Source: Seonamhaeicola sediminis
GTDB lineage: Bacteria; Bacteroidota; Bacteroidia; Flavobacteriales; Flavobacteriaceae
Direction: 5' to 3'
NCBI RefSeq assembly: GCF_004358095.2
Contig: NZ_SMZJ02000004.1
Coordinates: forward strand, 62,314-126,313
DNA length: 64,000 nt
Numbering within the stretch: the stretch's first letter is position 1; the number at the start of each line of letters is the position of its first letter. The notes under the pieces are model-generated. The model did not search any database. It was not told where the DNA came from and was given only the letters and a program-made list of their open reading frames with translations. The translations under genes were made by a program, and so were the position numbers. Positions 43,914 through 51,307 of this stretch are shown piece after piece.

Positions 43914-43961
43914 TAGCTTTATTAGTGATTAGTGCTGGAAACTGTTAGTGTAAAAAACTTA

Positions 43962-45029
43962 CTATCTAGGAATCTCAACGGTTTCAATGATTTGTTTTAT
44001 GATTTGTTTACTGGTTACACCTTCCATTTCACGTTCTGGAGTTACAATAACTCTATGGTGAAGTACAGGTACAGCGGCACGTTTAATGTCTTCTGGAGTT
44101 ACAAAATCTCTCCCAGTCATGGCGGCAAATGCTTTACTTGCTTTTAAAATTGAAATAGACGCCCTTGGTGATGCTCCTAAATACAAAAAGCGGTTGCTTC
44201 TTGTGGCAACAATTAATTCTGCAATATATTTTAAAAGGTGTTTTTCAACGATAATTTGACTCACCAAGGTTTGATAATTAGCAATTTGAGAAGCTGTTAA
44301 AAATGAGTTTATTTTATCTGTTTTTTGCTCATCTTTCAACGCATGCTCACGTTCTAATATTTCCACCTCTTCATCAAGAGTCGGGTAGTCTACATCAATT
44401 TTAAATAAAAATCTATCTAACTGCGCTTCTGGTAATCTGTAGGTTCCTTCTTGTTCAATAGGGTTTTGAGTAGCTAAAACCATAAAAGGCACCTCTAATT
44501 TAAATTTGTTACCGTCAATGGTAATTTGCCGTTCTTCCATTACTTCAAAAAGTGAAGCTTGGGTTTTAGCAGGCGCTCTGTTAATCTCATCTATAAGAAT
44601 CATATTAGAGAAAATAGGACCTTTTTTAAATTCAAATTCTGAGTCTTTTAAATTAAAAACTGATGTTCCTAAAATATCACTTGGCATTAAATCTGGTGTG
44701 AATTGAATTCTACTAAATCCTACACTTAATGATTTAGAAAGCAATTTTGCTGTGACCGTTTTTGCAACTCCAGGAACTCCTTCAATTAAAGAATGTCCTT
44801 GTGCTAAAAGCGAGGCAATTAGCATATCTACCATGTCTTTCTGACCAACAATAACTTTACCAATCTCTTGCTTTATCTTTTGAACACTACTTTGTAATTC
44901 AGATAAATCCAATCGGTTTTTAAATTCTAATGCTTCTTCTGTTTTTAAGACACTATCATCTATGGAATCAACTACATCTGGTTTTGGTGTTAATTGCTCT
45001 TGCTTATTTGTTTCTTGGTTGTCCTTCAT
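43962..45029 (-). CDS. MoxR-family AAA+ ATPase
   Basis: 355 residues with an N-terminal polar extension (1-40). Walker A is GVPGVAKTVTAKLLS (about 90-104); Walker B is ILIDEINRAPAKTQASL; LATQNPIEQEGTY and SPRASISILKASKAFA are the sensor 1 and arginine-finger regions. MoxR ATPases remodel or insert cofactors for VWA-domain proteins; the DUF58 gene downstream is the evident partner. It is the fourth gene of the SpoIIM-DUF4129-DUF4350-MoxR-DUF58 operon. Confidence 0.94.
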   Translation of the reverse strand: MKDNQETNKQEQLTPKPDVVDSIDDSVLKTEEALEFKNRLDLSELQSSVQKIKQEIGKVIVGQKDMVDMLIASLLAQGHSLIEGVPGVAKTVTAKLLSKSLSVGFSRIQFTPDLMPSDILGTSVFNLKDSEFEFKKGPIFSNMILIDEINRAPAKTQASLFEVMEERQITIDGNKFKLEVPFMVLATQNPIEQEGTYRLPEAQLDRFLFKIDVDYPTLDEEVEILEREHALKDEQKTDKINSFLTASQIANYQTLVSQIIVEKHLLKYIAELIVATRSNRFLYLGASPRASISILKASKAFAAMTGRDFVTPEDIKRAAVPVLHHRVIVTPEREMEGVTSKQIIKQIIETVEIPR

Positions 45030-45035
45030 AATTAT

Positions 45036-46241
45036 TTAGGAATAAAAATTTTCAATGTGTTTGTTAAGTGTAACTAGGTTGCCCTCAAAATACTCTCTTT
45101 TAGATTGTATGAGTTTGATGTAATTAATCAAAGTTTTTACATCATTTTTTTTCTTACCAGATTTAGCGGCAAGTTTTGAAATAAACGCTTCGTTAAGCTC
45201 ATTTGTATTTAAATTATAATCTGTTCTTATTTTCTCAAAGAAATAAGTTATTTTTTTTTCTATTAAGTTTTTGTAATCTTTGGTTTCAAAGTATAAATTA
45301 GATATGGTCTTTACAAAAGCTACTGTTGTGTTTTGGAGTGGGGTTATTATTTTAATGATACGTTGCCTTCTTTTAGCATTAAAAATCATAAACAATAGGC
45401 CAAAAATTATAGCTGTATACCAGGCCCATCTAAAAGCTAATTGGTCTAAAAACCAACTGAGGTTAGATTCTTGTTCTACCTCACCGTCATACCCTGTTTG
45501 ATATTTGCTATAGGAATCTAGATAGACATCATTGTCTGGAAGGTAAGATAAAAGACTTTCAACATATTTATACCTGTCTTCTTTTAAAAGGTTATAGTTA
45601 GTAAATACTTTAGGTTCTAGATGAAGGTAAATAGAACCTTTTCCAAATGAAGTATGTATAAAGTTTGTACGCTTTTTATCAGTTTTAACATGACCTAAAA
45701 CGGTAGTGGATATAGAGTCATAATCAGTGAAATAATAGTCTCCATCATTTTTGTCAATCTTAGTAAAATTAAGTGATTTATTGGTGAACGAAAGTTCTGA
45801 AATACTATCCTTACTGGGGTTATATTCAAAGCCTATGTCAATATCAAGAGTATCTTGAATTTCTTTAGCAAAATAATAATCCGAGATAAAAAGTGTGTTT
45901 CCGTTATTTACAAAATTCAGCAGCTCATGAACCGATAGTGGTGTTAAATAATCTGAGTTTCCAATTTTAATGTAATTACCTTTAGCCACATGATCACCCC
46001 AACCATCCTCTGAATTAGCAGCCAAATAGCTATGTGGTTGATGATATACAGTTCTAATTTCATATTCATCAAATAAAAACGGAAGCTCTCTATAAAAAAT
46101 ACTTAGACCATAGGGTTTAGTGCTTTTCTCATTAAAAGACTCTTCCCAATCTATAGTTTTAGTTCTCTTAATTCCTAATGCAAAAGCACCAAAAATAATT
46201 AGAACTACAATAACAAGTATGATTGGAAATTCTTTTTTCAT
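45036..46241 (-). CDS. DUF4350 domain membrane protein
   Basis: 401 residues. One N-terminal TM helix (FPIILVIVVLIIFGAFALGI, about 5-24), a long exported domain (about 30-265) with the DUF4350 features YGLSIFYRELPFLF and GNTLFISDYYF, then a second TM helix (WAWYTAIIFGLLFMIF, about 272-287) and a C-terminal helical cytoplasmic part. The role is unknown. Its stop is 6 bp before the MoxR start and its own start overlaps DUF4129, so the genes are translated in series. Confidence 0.88.
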   Translation of the reverse strand: MKKEFPIILVIVVLIIFGAFALGIKRTKTIDWEESFNEKSTKPYGLSIFYRELPFLFDEYEIRTVYHQPHSYLAANSEDGWGDHVAKGNYIKIGNSDYLTPLSVHELLNFVNNGNTLFISDYYFAKEIQDTLDIDIGFEYNPSKDSISELSFTNKSLNFTKIDKNDGDYYFTDYDSISTTVLGHVKTDKKRTNFIHTSFGKGSIYLHLEPKVFTNYNLLKEDRYKYVESLLSYLPDNDVYLDSYSKYQTGYDGEVEQESNLSWFLDQLAFRWAWYTAIIFGLLFMIFNAKRRQRIIKIITPLQNTTVAFVKTISNLYFETKDYKNLIEKKITYFFEKIRTDYNLNTNELNEAFISKLAAKSGKKKNDVKTLINYIKLIQSKREYFEGNLVTLNKHIENFYS

Positions 46242-46966
46242 TATTCAACTTGCTTTAAAAGCGTTGTAAAATTGGTTTTTGCTTTTTTGTATTGATTTGG
46301 GCTTAAAGTAAATTCACCATACCAGATATAGTTGTACAAATAAGAAGTGTAAGCAAAGGAGCTACTAAATGTTTTATTTTCAATTTCGCTTAGATATTCG
46401 GCATTGGTTTTGTCGTCTTCATACTTAATATGGTTATTGAGACTCAATGTTTTTAATACTAAAAGATAGTAATATCTAACTGCTAGTCTGTAATTATTGT
46501 CTTTTTCGGCATGCTTAATTAAAGTGTTAATGTCTGCTTCTTCAATATTTTCGGCGGTAATGTCTTCATAATTTTTTATAGTCTTGTTTCTACCAGAAGA
46601 AAATAAACCGGTACCACCTTCATTTAATAAAATATAAACTAGATATATAACGGCAAGGGCAAGTATAATATAGAAAATCCACCCAAAGCCACCTAAGTTA
46701 ATACTCCAGTACTCTTCATCACTTTCTTCTTTTATTTTAGTGTCTTTATTTTCGTATTCCTCATAATTGCCAGATCCATCAGGAGTTTGCCTAATTACCT
46801 TTACGCCTTCATAATTGTAGCGTTCAGTTTTGTATTTATCTTTAAAATTGTCTTCAAAATGTCTAAAAGTCTGTGGTGTTTGGAATGGCTTTAAACCAAA
46901 GGTGTTGTTACAAAAACAAACTAATAATATAAGGTATAAAACAATATGTGCTTTTTTAAAAATCAA
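46241..46966 (-). CDS. DUF4129 domain membrane protein
   Basis: 241 residues from a TTG start overlapping the SpoIIM stop by four bases. A signal peptide (about 1-24) is followed by a short exported region, a TM helix (GWIFYIILALAVIYLVYIL, about 95-113) and a cytoplasmic domain with YRLAVRYYYLLVLKTLSLNN and WYGEFTLSPNQYKKA, the DUF4129 signature. In other bacteria DUF4129 is often fused to transglutaminase-like proteins in MoxR clusters; here no such domain is present. Confidence 0.88.
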   Translation of the reverse strand: MIFKKAHIVLYLILLVCFCNNTFGLKPFQTPQTFRHFEDNFKDKYKTERYNYEGVKVIRQTPDGSGNYEEYENKDTKIKEESDEEYWSINLGGFGWIFYIILALAVIYLVYILLNEGGTGLFSSGRNKTIKNYEDITAENIEEADINTLIKHAEKDNNYRLAVRYYYLLVLKTLSLNNHIKYEDDKTNAEYLSEIENKTFSSSFAYTSYLYNYIWYGEFTLSPNQYKKAKTNFTTLLKQVE

Positions 46967-47952
46967 GAATAGATTGGTCTTAATGAAGGAACTTGAGTGA
47001 TTTTTTTCTGAATTTTATAGGGATATACTAAATAATAAAAACTAATTAATCCTAAGGTAGATAAAATGATACCAACCGATAACCAATTGGGCATGATATT
47101 AGAGTAGCGAGTAATAAATCCCTCAAGGAAACCTGCCAAAAAGGTAAATGGAAAGGTGCTAATTAAAATTTTCACACCAGTTTTAGCACCTATTTTAAAA
47201 GAGGTGTACCTGGAATGTGTGCCAGGGAATAATATGCTAGCACCAAGAATTAACCCTGCAGCAGCCTCAATAACAATGGCAAAAATTTCCATAGAACCAT
47301 GAATCCAAATACCTCTTACACTTTCCCAAAACACTTCTTTTTCATAAAAGAAATACTGAAAAGAACCGAGCATAATACAGTTTTTTAATAGGACCCAAAG
47401 CGTACCAATTCCAAGAAAAACGCCTAAAACAAAAGCAATAATACCCACTTTTAAATTATTGATGGTAATACCAATAAAACTTCCCCAATTACTGCCACTT
47501 TTATAAACGGCAACAGGATCTCCTGCTTCTATATTTCTAATGGCATTATCTACATATTGGTCACCTACAACCGAACGTAAAAATTCTGCATTATTAGCAG
47601 CAGAAATAACACCTATGGCGGTAAAGGCGAAAAAAACTATAAATGCCACGTAGATAAATTTTCTGTACTGATAGCATATTAAAGGGATTTCGGTTTTCCA
47701 AAACCCAATAATTCTGTTTGTGTCGTGACGTTTGGTTTTGTAAATTTTCTGAAAAGCCTTAGCAGCAAGCTGGTTAAGATAGGTAATAACCTTGCTTTTA
47801 GGGTAATAGGTTTGGGCGTAAGCTAAATCGTTTATGAGTTGAATGTATTCCGAAGCAAGTTCGTCTGCATCTTTGAAGTCATTATTGAAAATAGCTTTCT
47901 CAAAACTCAACCATTTTTCTTTATTTTGCTTAATGAATGCAACTTCTCTCAT
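46963..47952 (-). CDS. SpoIIM-like (stage II sporulation protein M family) membrane protein
   Basis: 329 residues from the ATG at 47952 (an in-frame TTG lies 6 bp upstream). Five or six TM helices fill the chain, with the SpoIIM/DUF95 features NNLKVGIIAFVLGVFLGIGT and WIHGSMEIFAIVIEAAAGL. SpoIIM acts in septal peptidoglycan turnover in spore formers, but this organism would not sporulate; its family members here probably serve another envelope process. It is the first gene of the operon and lies only 24 bp from the divergent RDD gene. Confidence 0.9.
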   Translation of the reverse strand: MREVAFIKQNKEKWLSFEKAIFNNDFKDADELASEYIQLINDLAYAQTYYPKSKVITYLNQLAAKAFQKIYKTKRHDTNRIIGFWKTEIPLICYQYRKFIYVAFIVFFAFTAIGVISAANNAEFLRSVVGDQYVDNAIRNIEAGDPVAVYKSGSNWGSFIGITINNLKVGIIAFVLGVFLGIGTLWVLLKNCIMLGSFQYFFYEKEVFWESVRGIWIHGSMEIFAIVIEAAAGLILGASILFPGTHSRYTSFKIGAKTGVKILISTFPFTFLAGFLEGFITRYSNIMPNWLSVGIILSTLGLISFYYLVYPYKIQKKITQVPSLRPIYS

Positions 47953-47976
47953 ATACAAGATAAATTAAAATATAAA

Positions 47977-48696
47977 ATGTCAGAGTTACAAATTAACACG
48001 ACTCAAAATGTCAAAATAAATTTTACAACAGCTGGAATAGGAGAACGAATTTTAGCTTTTGTTATTGATTGGGCTATAAAGATTGGGTACATGCTTATTT
48101 TAAGTTGGACAGTTGGTGCTTATGATAATATGGACGAATGGTCACAGATAGCTATAAATACGGTTTTGAGTTTTCCTGTGATGTTTTATACAGTGACTCT
48201 AGAATCATTATTAAACGGACAAACCATTGGTAAAAAGGCCTTAAAGATTAAGGTGGTTAAAATTGATGGATTTCAGGCATCACTATCAGATTACGTAGTA
48301 CGGTGGTTCTTTAGAATAGTAGATATTTATTTGTTCTTTTTAGGTTTTTTTGTGATTATCTTCAGTAAAAAGTCACAAAGAATTGGTGATATGGCTGCAG
48401 GTACTGGTGTCATTAATTTAAGGGATAGTGTAACTATTAAACATACAATTTTAGAAAATTTAAAGGCTGATTATGTACCCACTTATCCTAATGTTATCAA
48501 GTTGTCAGATAACGATGCACGTATCATAAAAGACACCTTTACAACTGCAAAATTAGCCAGAGACTATCAAACCCTGATAAAGCTTAGAAAAAAATTGGTT
48601 GAAGTGGTGGGTATCAAGGAAATTAAACAAAAAACAGATATGGAATTTATTGATGTTATTTTAAAAGATTACAACTATTATACACAGAATATGTAG
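47977..48696 (+). CDS. RDD-family membrane protein
   Basis: 239 residues from the ATG at 47977, which gives MSELQINTTQNVKINFTTAG; a longer in-frame reading would overlap the divergent SpoIIM gene. Three or four TM helices carry the RDD pattern: GIGERILAFVIDWAIKIGY (Arg, Asp) and GQTIGKKALKIKVVKIDG. A hydrophilic C-terminal domain (about 155-239) is helical. RDD proteins are poorly understood; some act as Na+/H+ antiporters. The tight divergent pairing with the SpoIIM-MoxR operon suggests shared regulation and perhaps function. Confidence 0.9.
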   Translation: MSELQINTTQNVKINFTTAGIGERILAFVIDWAIKIGYMLILSWTVGAYDNMDEWSQIAINTVLSFPVMFYTVTLESLLNGQTIGKKALKIKVVKIDGFQASLSDYVVRWFFRIVDIYLFFLGFFVIIFSKKSQRIGDMAAGTGVINLRDSVTIKHTILENLKADYVPTYPNVIKLSDNDARIIKDTFTTAKLARDYQTLIKLRKKLVEVVGIKEIKQKTDMEFIDVILKDYNYYTQNM

Positions 48697-48754
48697 TTTG
48701 TTTAAAAGTTAAATGAGTTTTATAGTTTCCAGTTACTAGCAAGAATAGTAATTA

Positions 48755-49459
48755 TTAATCAATAATCTCAACCTTTCGAATATATACATTTTGCATAGGC
48801 CATTCGCCATCATCGGTATCAACCGCAGCAATTTTATCAACAACATCCATTCCATTAATTACCCTGCCAAAAATAGTATAATCGCCGTCCAAGTGGTAAG
48901 CTCCACCTTTTTGTTGTACAATAAAAAACTCATATGGAGATGCTAGTTTATGGGGGTTGTCAATTTCGCTACTTGGCATAGAAATAACACCACGATCATG
49001 TTTAAAACCTCTTTTGGTATCGGCAGGTAGTAAATATTTTCCAATATAAGCCCTTTTTTTAGGGGTTAATTTATCATCACCATTGCCACCTTGAATAATA
49101 AAATTTGGCACTATACGGTAAAATTGGGTGCCATCATAGTATTTCTGTTTAGTTAAAAATATAAAATTAGAGCGGTGGAACCTAGTCTCATTGAAGAGTA
49201 AAATGTCAATGTTTCCAAAATCTGTAAATATGCGTACTTTATTTTCTTTATGTTCCTCGTTATACTTTAAAAAGAAATCCATAGCAATGCGCGAGTTTAA
49301 CTTAGGAAAAGGCCTTTTAGGTGTGGTGTTAGTATCTTTTTGAGTTTCTTTTTTCTCTGTTTTTGTTTGAGATGTCTCTACTATGTTTTTCTTTTTAGTT
49401 TGTTTATCTTCACATGATAATATTAGAACGAAAAGAAATAATAACAACGTGTAGCGCAT
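48755..49459 (-). CDS. Cyclophilin-type peptidyl-prolyl isomerase lipoprotein
   Basis: 234 residues with a lipobox (LILSC, Cys16), a Lys/Thr-rich linker of about 40 residues, and a cyclophilin domain (about 75-234) with the segments TQFYRIVPNFIIQGGN, HDRGVISMPSSEID and TIFGRVINGMDVVDKI. The usual catalytic FHR is YRI here and the canonical NxNGSQFF is changed to PYEFFIVQQ, so activity may be low; this is a divergent bacterial cyclophilin. It is divergent from the NUDIX gene with start codons only five bases apart. Confidence 0.92.
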   Translation of the reverse strand: MRYTLLLFLFVLILSCEDKQTKKKNIVETSQTKTEKKETQKDTNTTPKRPFPKLNSRIAMDFFLKYNEEHKENKVRIFTDFGNIDILLFNETRFHRSNFIFLTKQKYYDGTQFYRIVPNFIIQGGNGDDKLTPKKRAYIGKYLLPADTKRGFKHDRGVISMPSSEIDNPHKLASPYEFFIVQQKGGAYHLDGDYTIFGRVINGMDVVDKIAAVDTDDGEWPMQNVYIRKVEIID

Positions 49460-49464
49460 ACTTT

Positions 49465-50106
49465 ATGATTTTTGATGAATTTTTAAAATCAATTTCAAAA
49501 ATAGAAAATATACCACTTCCAGCCGAAGCATCTCACTTTAAAATGGTGCCTCCTTACCGTTTAGAACTGCTTAATCATCAAAAAAAAGCTATGAAAAATG
49601 CTAAAAGTGCGGGGGTATTGGCCTTATTTTATCCAAGCGAAGAATACTTAACTAAGTTCGTACTTATTTTAAGGAAAACATACAATGGTGTGCATTCTGC
49701 CCAAGTGGGATTTCCTGGAGGTAAGCTAGAGGCTCAAGATAAATCATTACAAGAGGCTGCTATTAGAGAAACCAATGAGGAAATAGGTGTACCCATAAAT
49801 CATATTGAAGTTGTAAAAAAGCTAACCCAAGTTTACATCCCGCCCAGTAATTTTAATGTACAACCTTTTATCGCTATTACTAAAGAAATTCCTAAATTTA
49901 TAAAAGAAGAAAGTGAGGTAGAAACTATTATAGAGGTAGGTTTGCCCCATTTTTTAGATGATGATATAATCACTTTAAAAAAAGTAAAAACCTCGTATGG
50001 TATTGAGGTTGAGGTGCCTGCATTTAAATTAAGTCATTATACGGTCTGGGGAGCAACAGCAATGATGTTAAGCGAAATTAAAGACATTTTAAAGCAACTG
50101 TTGTAG
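49465..50106 (+). CDS. NUDIX hydrolase, CoA-pyrophosphatase type
   Basis: 213 residues from the ATG at 49465. A longer in-frame reading starts inside the divergent gene. The NUDIX box, GGKLEAQDKSLQEAAIRETNEEIG, fits Gx5Ex7REUXEExGU, and the preceding VGFPGGK plus following FNVQPFIAI are typical of NudL/CoA diphosphatases, which cleave CoA to phosphopantetheine and 3',5'-ADP. Substrate assignment is by resemblance. It is followed 52 bp later by the acyltransferase, which has its own consensus promoter. Confidence 0.9.
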   Translation: MIFDEFLKSISKIENIPLPAEASHFKMVPPYRLELLNHQKKAMKNAKSAGVLALFYPSEEYLTKFVLILRKTYNGVHSAQVGFPGGKLEAQDKSLQEAAIRETNEEIGVPINHIEVVKKLTQVYIPPSNFNVQPFIAITKEIPKFIKEESEVETIIEVGLPHFLDDDIITLKKVKTSYGIEVEVPAFKLSHYTVWGATAMMLSEIKDILKQLL

Positions 50107-50130
50107 TTATAAAGGTTTCTATTACTTTTG
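50101..50130 (+). promoter_or_regulatory. Consensus promoter of the acyltransferase gene
   Basis: TTG at 50101-50103, exactly 19 bp, then TACTTTTG at 50123-50130. It overlaps the stop of the NUDIX gene and lies 28 bp before the next ATG. Confidence 0.8.
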
Positions 50131-50158
50131 CAATACTAACCAACCAGAACCAGAAGGC

Positions 50159-50956
50159 ATGGGATTGTTTAAACGAAACCCTTTCGGACATATACTCTTT
50201 TTAAAAAAGTGGCTCATAAGAATTATGGGGGCCATGACGCACAGACGCTTTCGTGGGTTCAATGAACTTCAGATAGAAGGCTCCGAAATCATTAAAGATT
50301 TACCAGAAAGGAATGTCCTTTTTATTTCAAACCACCAAACCTATTTTGCTGATGTAGTGGCAATGTTCCATGTATTTAATGCTAGTTTAAGTGGGCGTGT
50401 AGACTCTATTAAAAATGTTGGGTATCTATGGAACCCAAAGCTAAATATCTATTACGTAGCAGCTAAGGAAACTATGAAAGCCGGATTTTTACCAAAGTTA
50501 CTAGCTTATGCAGGTTCAGTGAGTATTGAGCGTACTTGGAGGGCAGAAGGTAAAGATGTTAATCGTCAAGTACGTATGAGTGATATCTCTAATATTGGTA
50601 AAGCTTTAGATGATGGTTGGGTCATTACCTTCCCGCAGGGGACTACTACACCGTTTAAGCCTATTAGAAAAGGTACAGCGCATATTATTAAACGTTACAA
50701 ACCTATTGTAGTGCCTATTGTAATTGATGGTTTTAGAAGATCTTTTGATAAAAAGGGTATTAGAATTAAAAAGAAAAATATTCTACAATCTATGGAAATC
50801 AAGCAGCCATTAGAAATTGATTATGATGCCGAAACTACCGATGAGATTGTAAAGAAAATTGAATTTGCTATAGAGCAACACCCCTCATTTTTAAAAGTAC
50901 TCACTCCAAAGCAAATAAAAGAACAAGAAGAACTTAATAAACTTAGAGAGTGGTAA
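50159..50956 (+). CDS. 1-acyl-sn-glycerol-3-phosphate acyltransferase-like protein
   Basis: 265 residues, PlsC family. The catalytic NHQTYFADV gives the H-x4-D motif (about residue 58-63); the substrate-binding FPQGTTTPFKPIRKGTAHI is the third box (EGTT-like), followed by VVPIVIDGFRRS. It acylates a lysophospholipid or related acceptor at the membrane; the exact acceptor cannot be told. The following small gene starts 27 bp after its stop and shares a possible -7 box with the end of this gene. Confidence 0.9.
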   Translation: MGLFKRNPFGHILFLKKWLIRIMGAMTHRRFRGFNELQIEGSEIIKDLPERNVLFISNHQTYFADVVAMFHVFNASLSGRVDSIKNVGYLWNPKLNIYYVAAKETMKAGFLPKLLAYAGSVSIERTWRAEGKDVNRQVRMSDISNIGKALDDGWVITFPQGTTTPFKPIRKGTAHIIKRYKPIVVPIVIDGFRRSFDKKGIRIKKKNILQSMEIKQPLEIDYDAETTDEIVKKIEFAIEQHPSFLKVLTPKQIKEQEELNKLREW

Positions 50957-50983
50957 TTTTGCAAATAGATAATTTTAGTTTTT

Positions 50984-51220
50984 ATGAGACAACTAAAACT
51001 AATTTGGGATTTTAGAGGTCCTGATGCTGAAAAGATAGCAGAACATCACATGATACATCTCAAGGACTATATTGCTAAAGAAAAATTATCCCTAAATATC
51101 ACTGGAGTTGATGTTGTAAATGATATCCATAGCATTGCATTCATTGTGGTTGAAGAAAATGAAATGCGTTTTGTTCGAGATGCACTAAAACCTCACAGAG
51201 GACAGGTCTTTAATCCTTAG
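50984..51220 (+). CDS. Small protein of unknown function
   Basis: 78 residues: MRQLKLIWDFRGPDAEKIAE, HHMIHLKDYI, a valine-rich strand (NITGVDVVNDIHSIAFIVV) and a C-terminal VRDALKPHRGQVFNP. It has no signal or TM segment. The two-strand, two-helix pattern with conserved His and Arg suggests a compact globular domain; I recall similar short proteins next to acyltransferase genes in Bacteroidota but cannot name the family. A TAATTTTG box (50954-50961) overlaps the previous stop. Confidence 0.75.
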   Translation: MRQLKLIWDFRGPDAEKIAEHHMIHLKDYIAKEKLSLNITGVDVVNDIHSIAFIVVEENEMRFVRDALKPHRGQVFNP

Positions 51221-51307
51221 TACATCTAAAGTTAATAACTCCTAATAACTCAACTTTAAAAAAGACTTCAATTTTTATATTTTGTGCCGTTATAAATTAA
51301 AGATTAA

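Noticed and set aside
47839-47976. Longer N-terminus for the RDD protein
   Set aside because: It would overlap the SpoIIM gene; the ATG at 47977 begins the conserved part.
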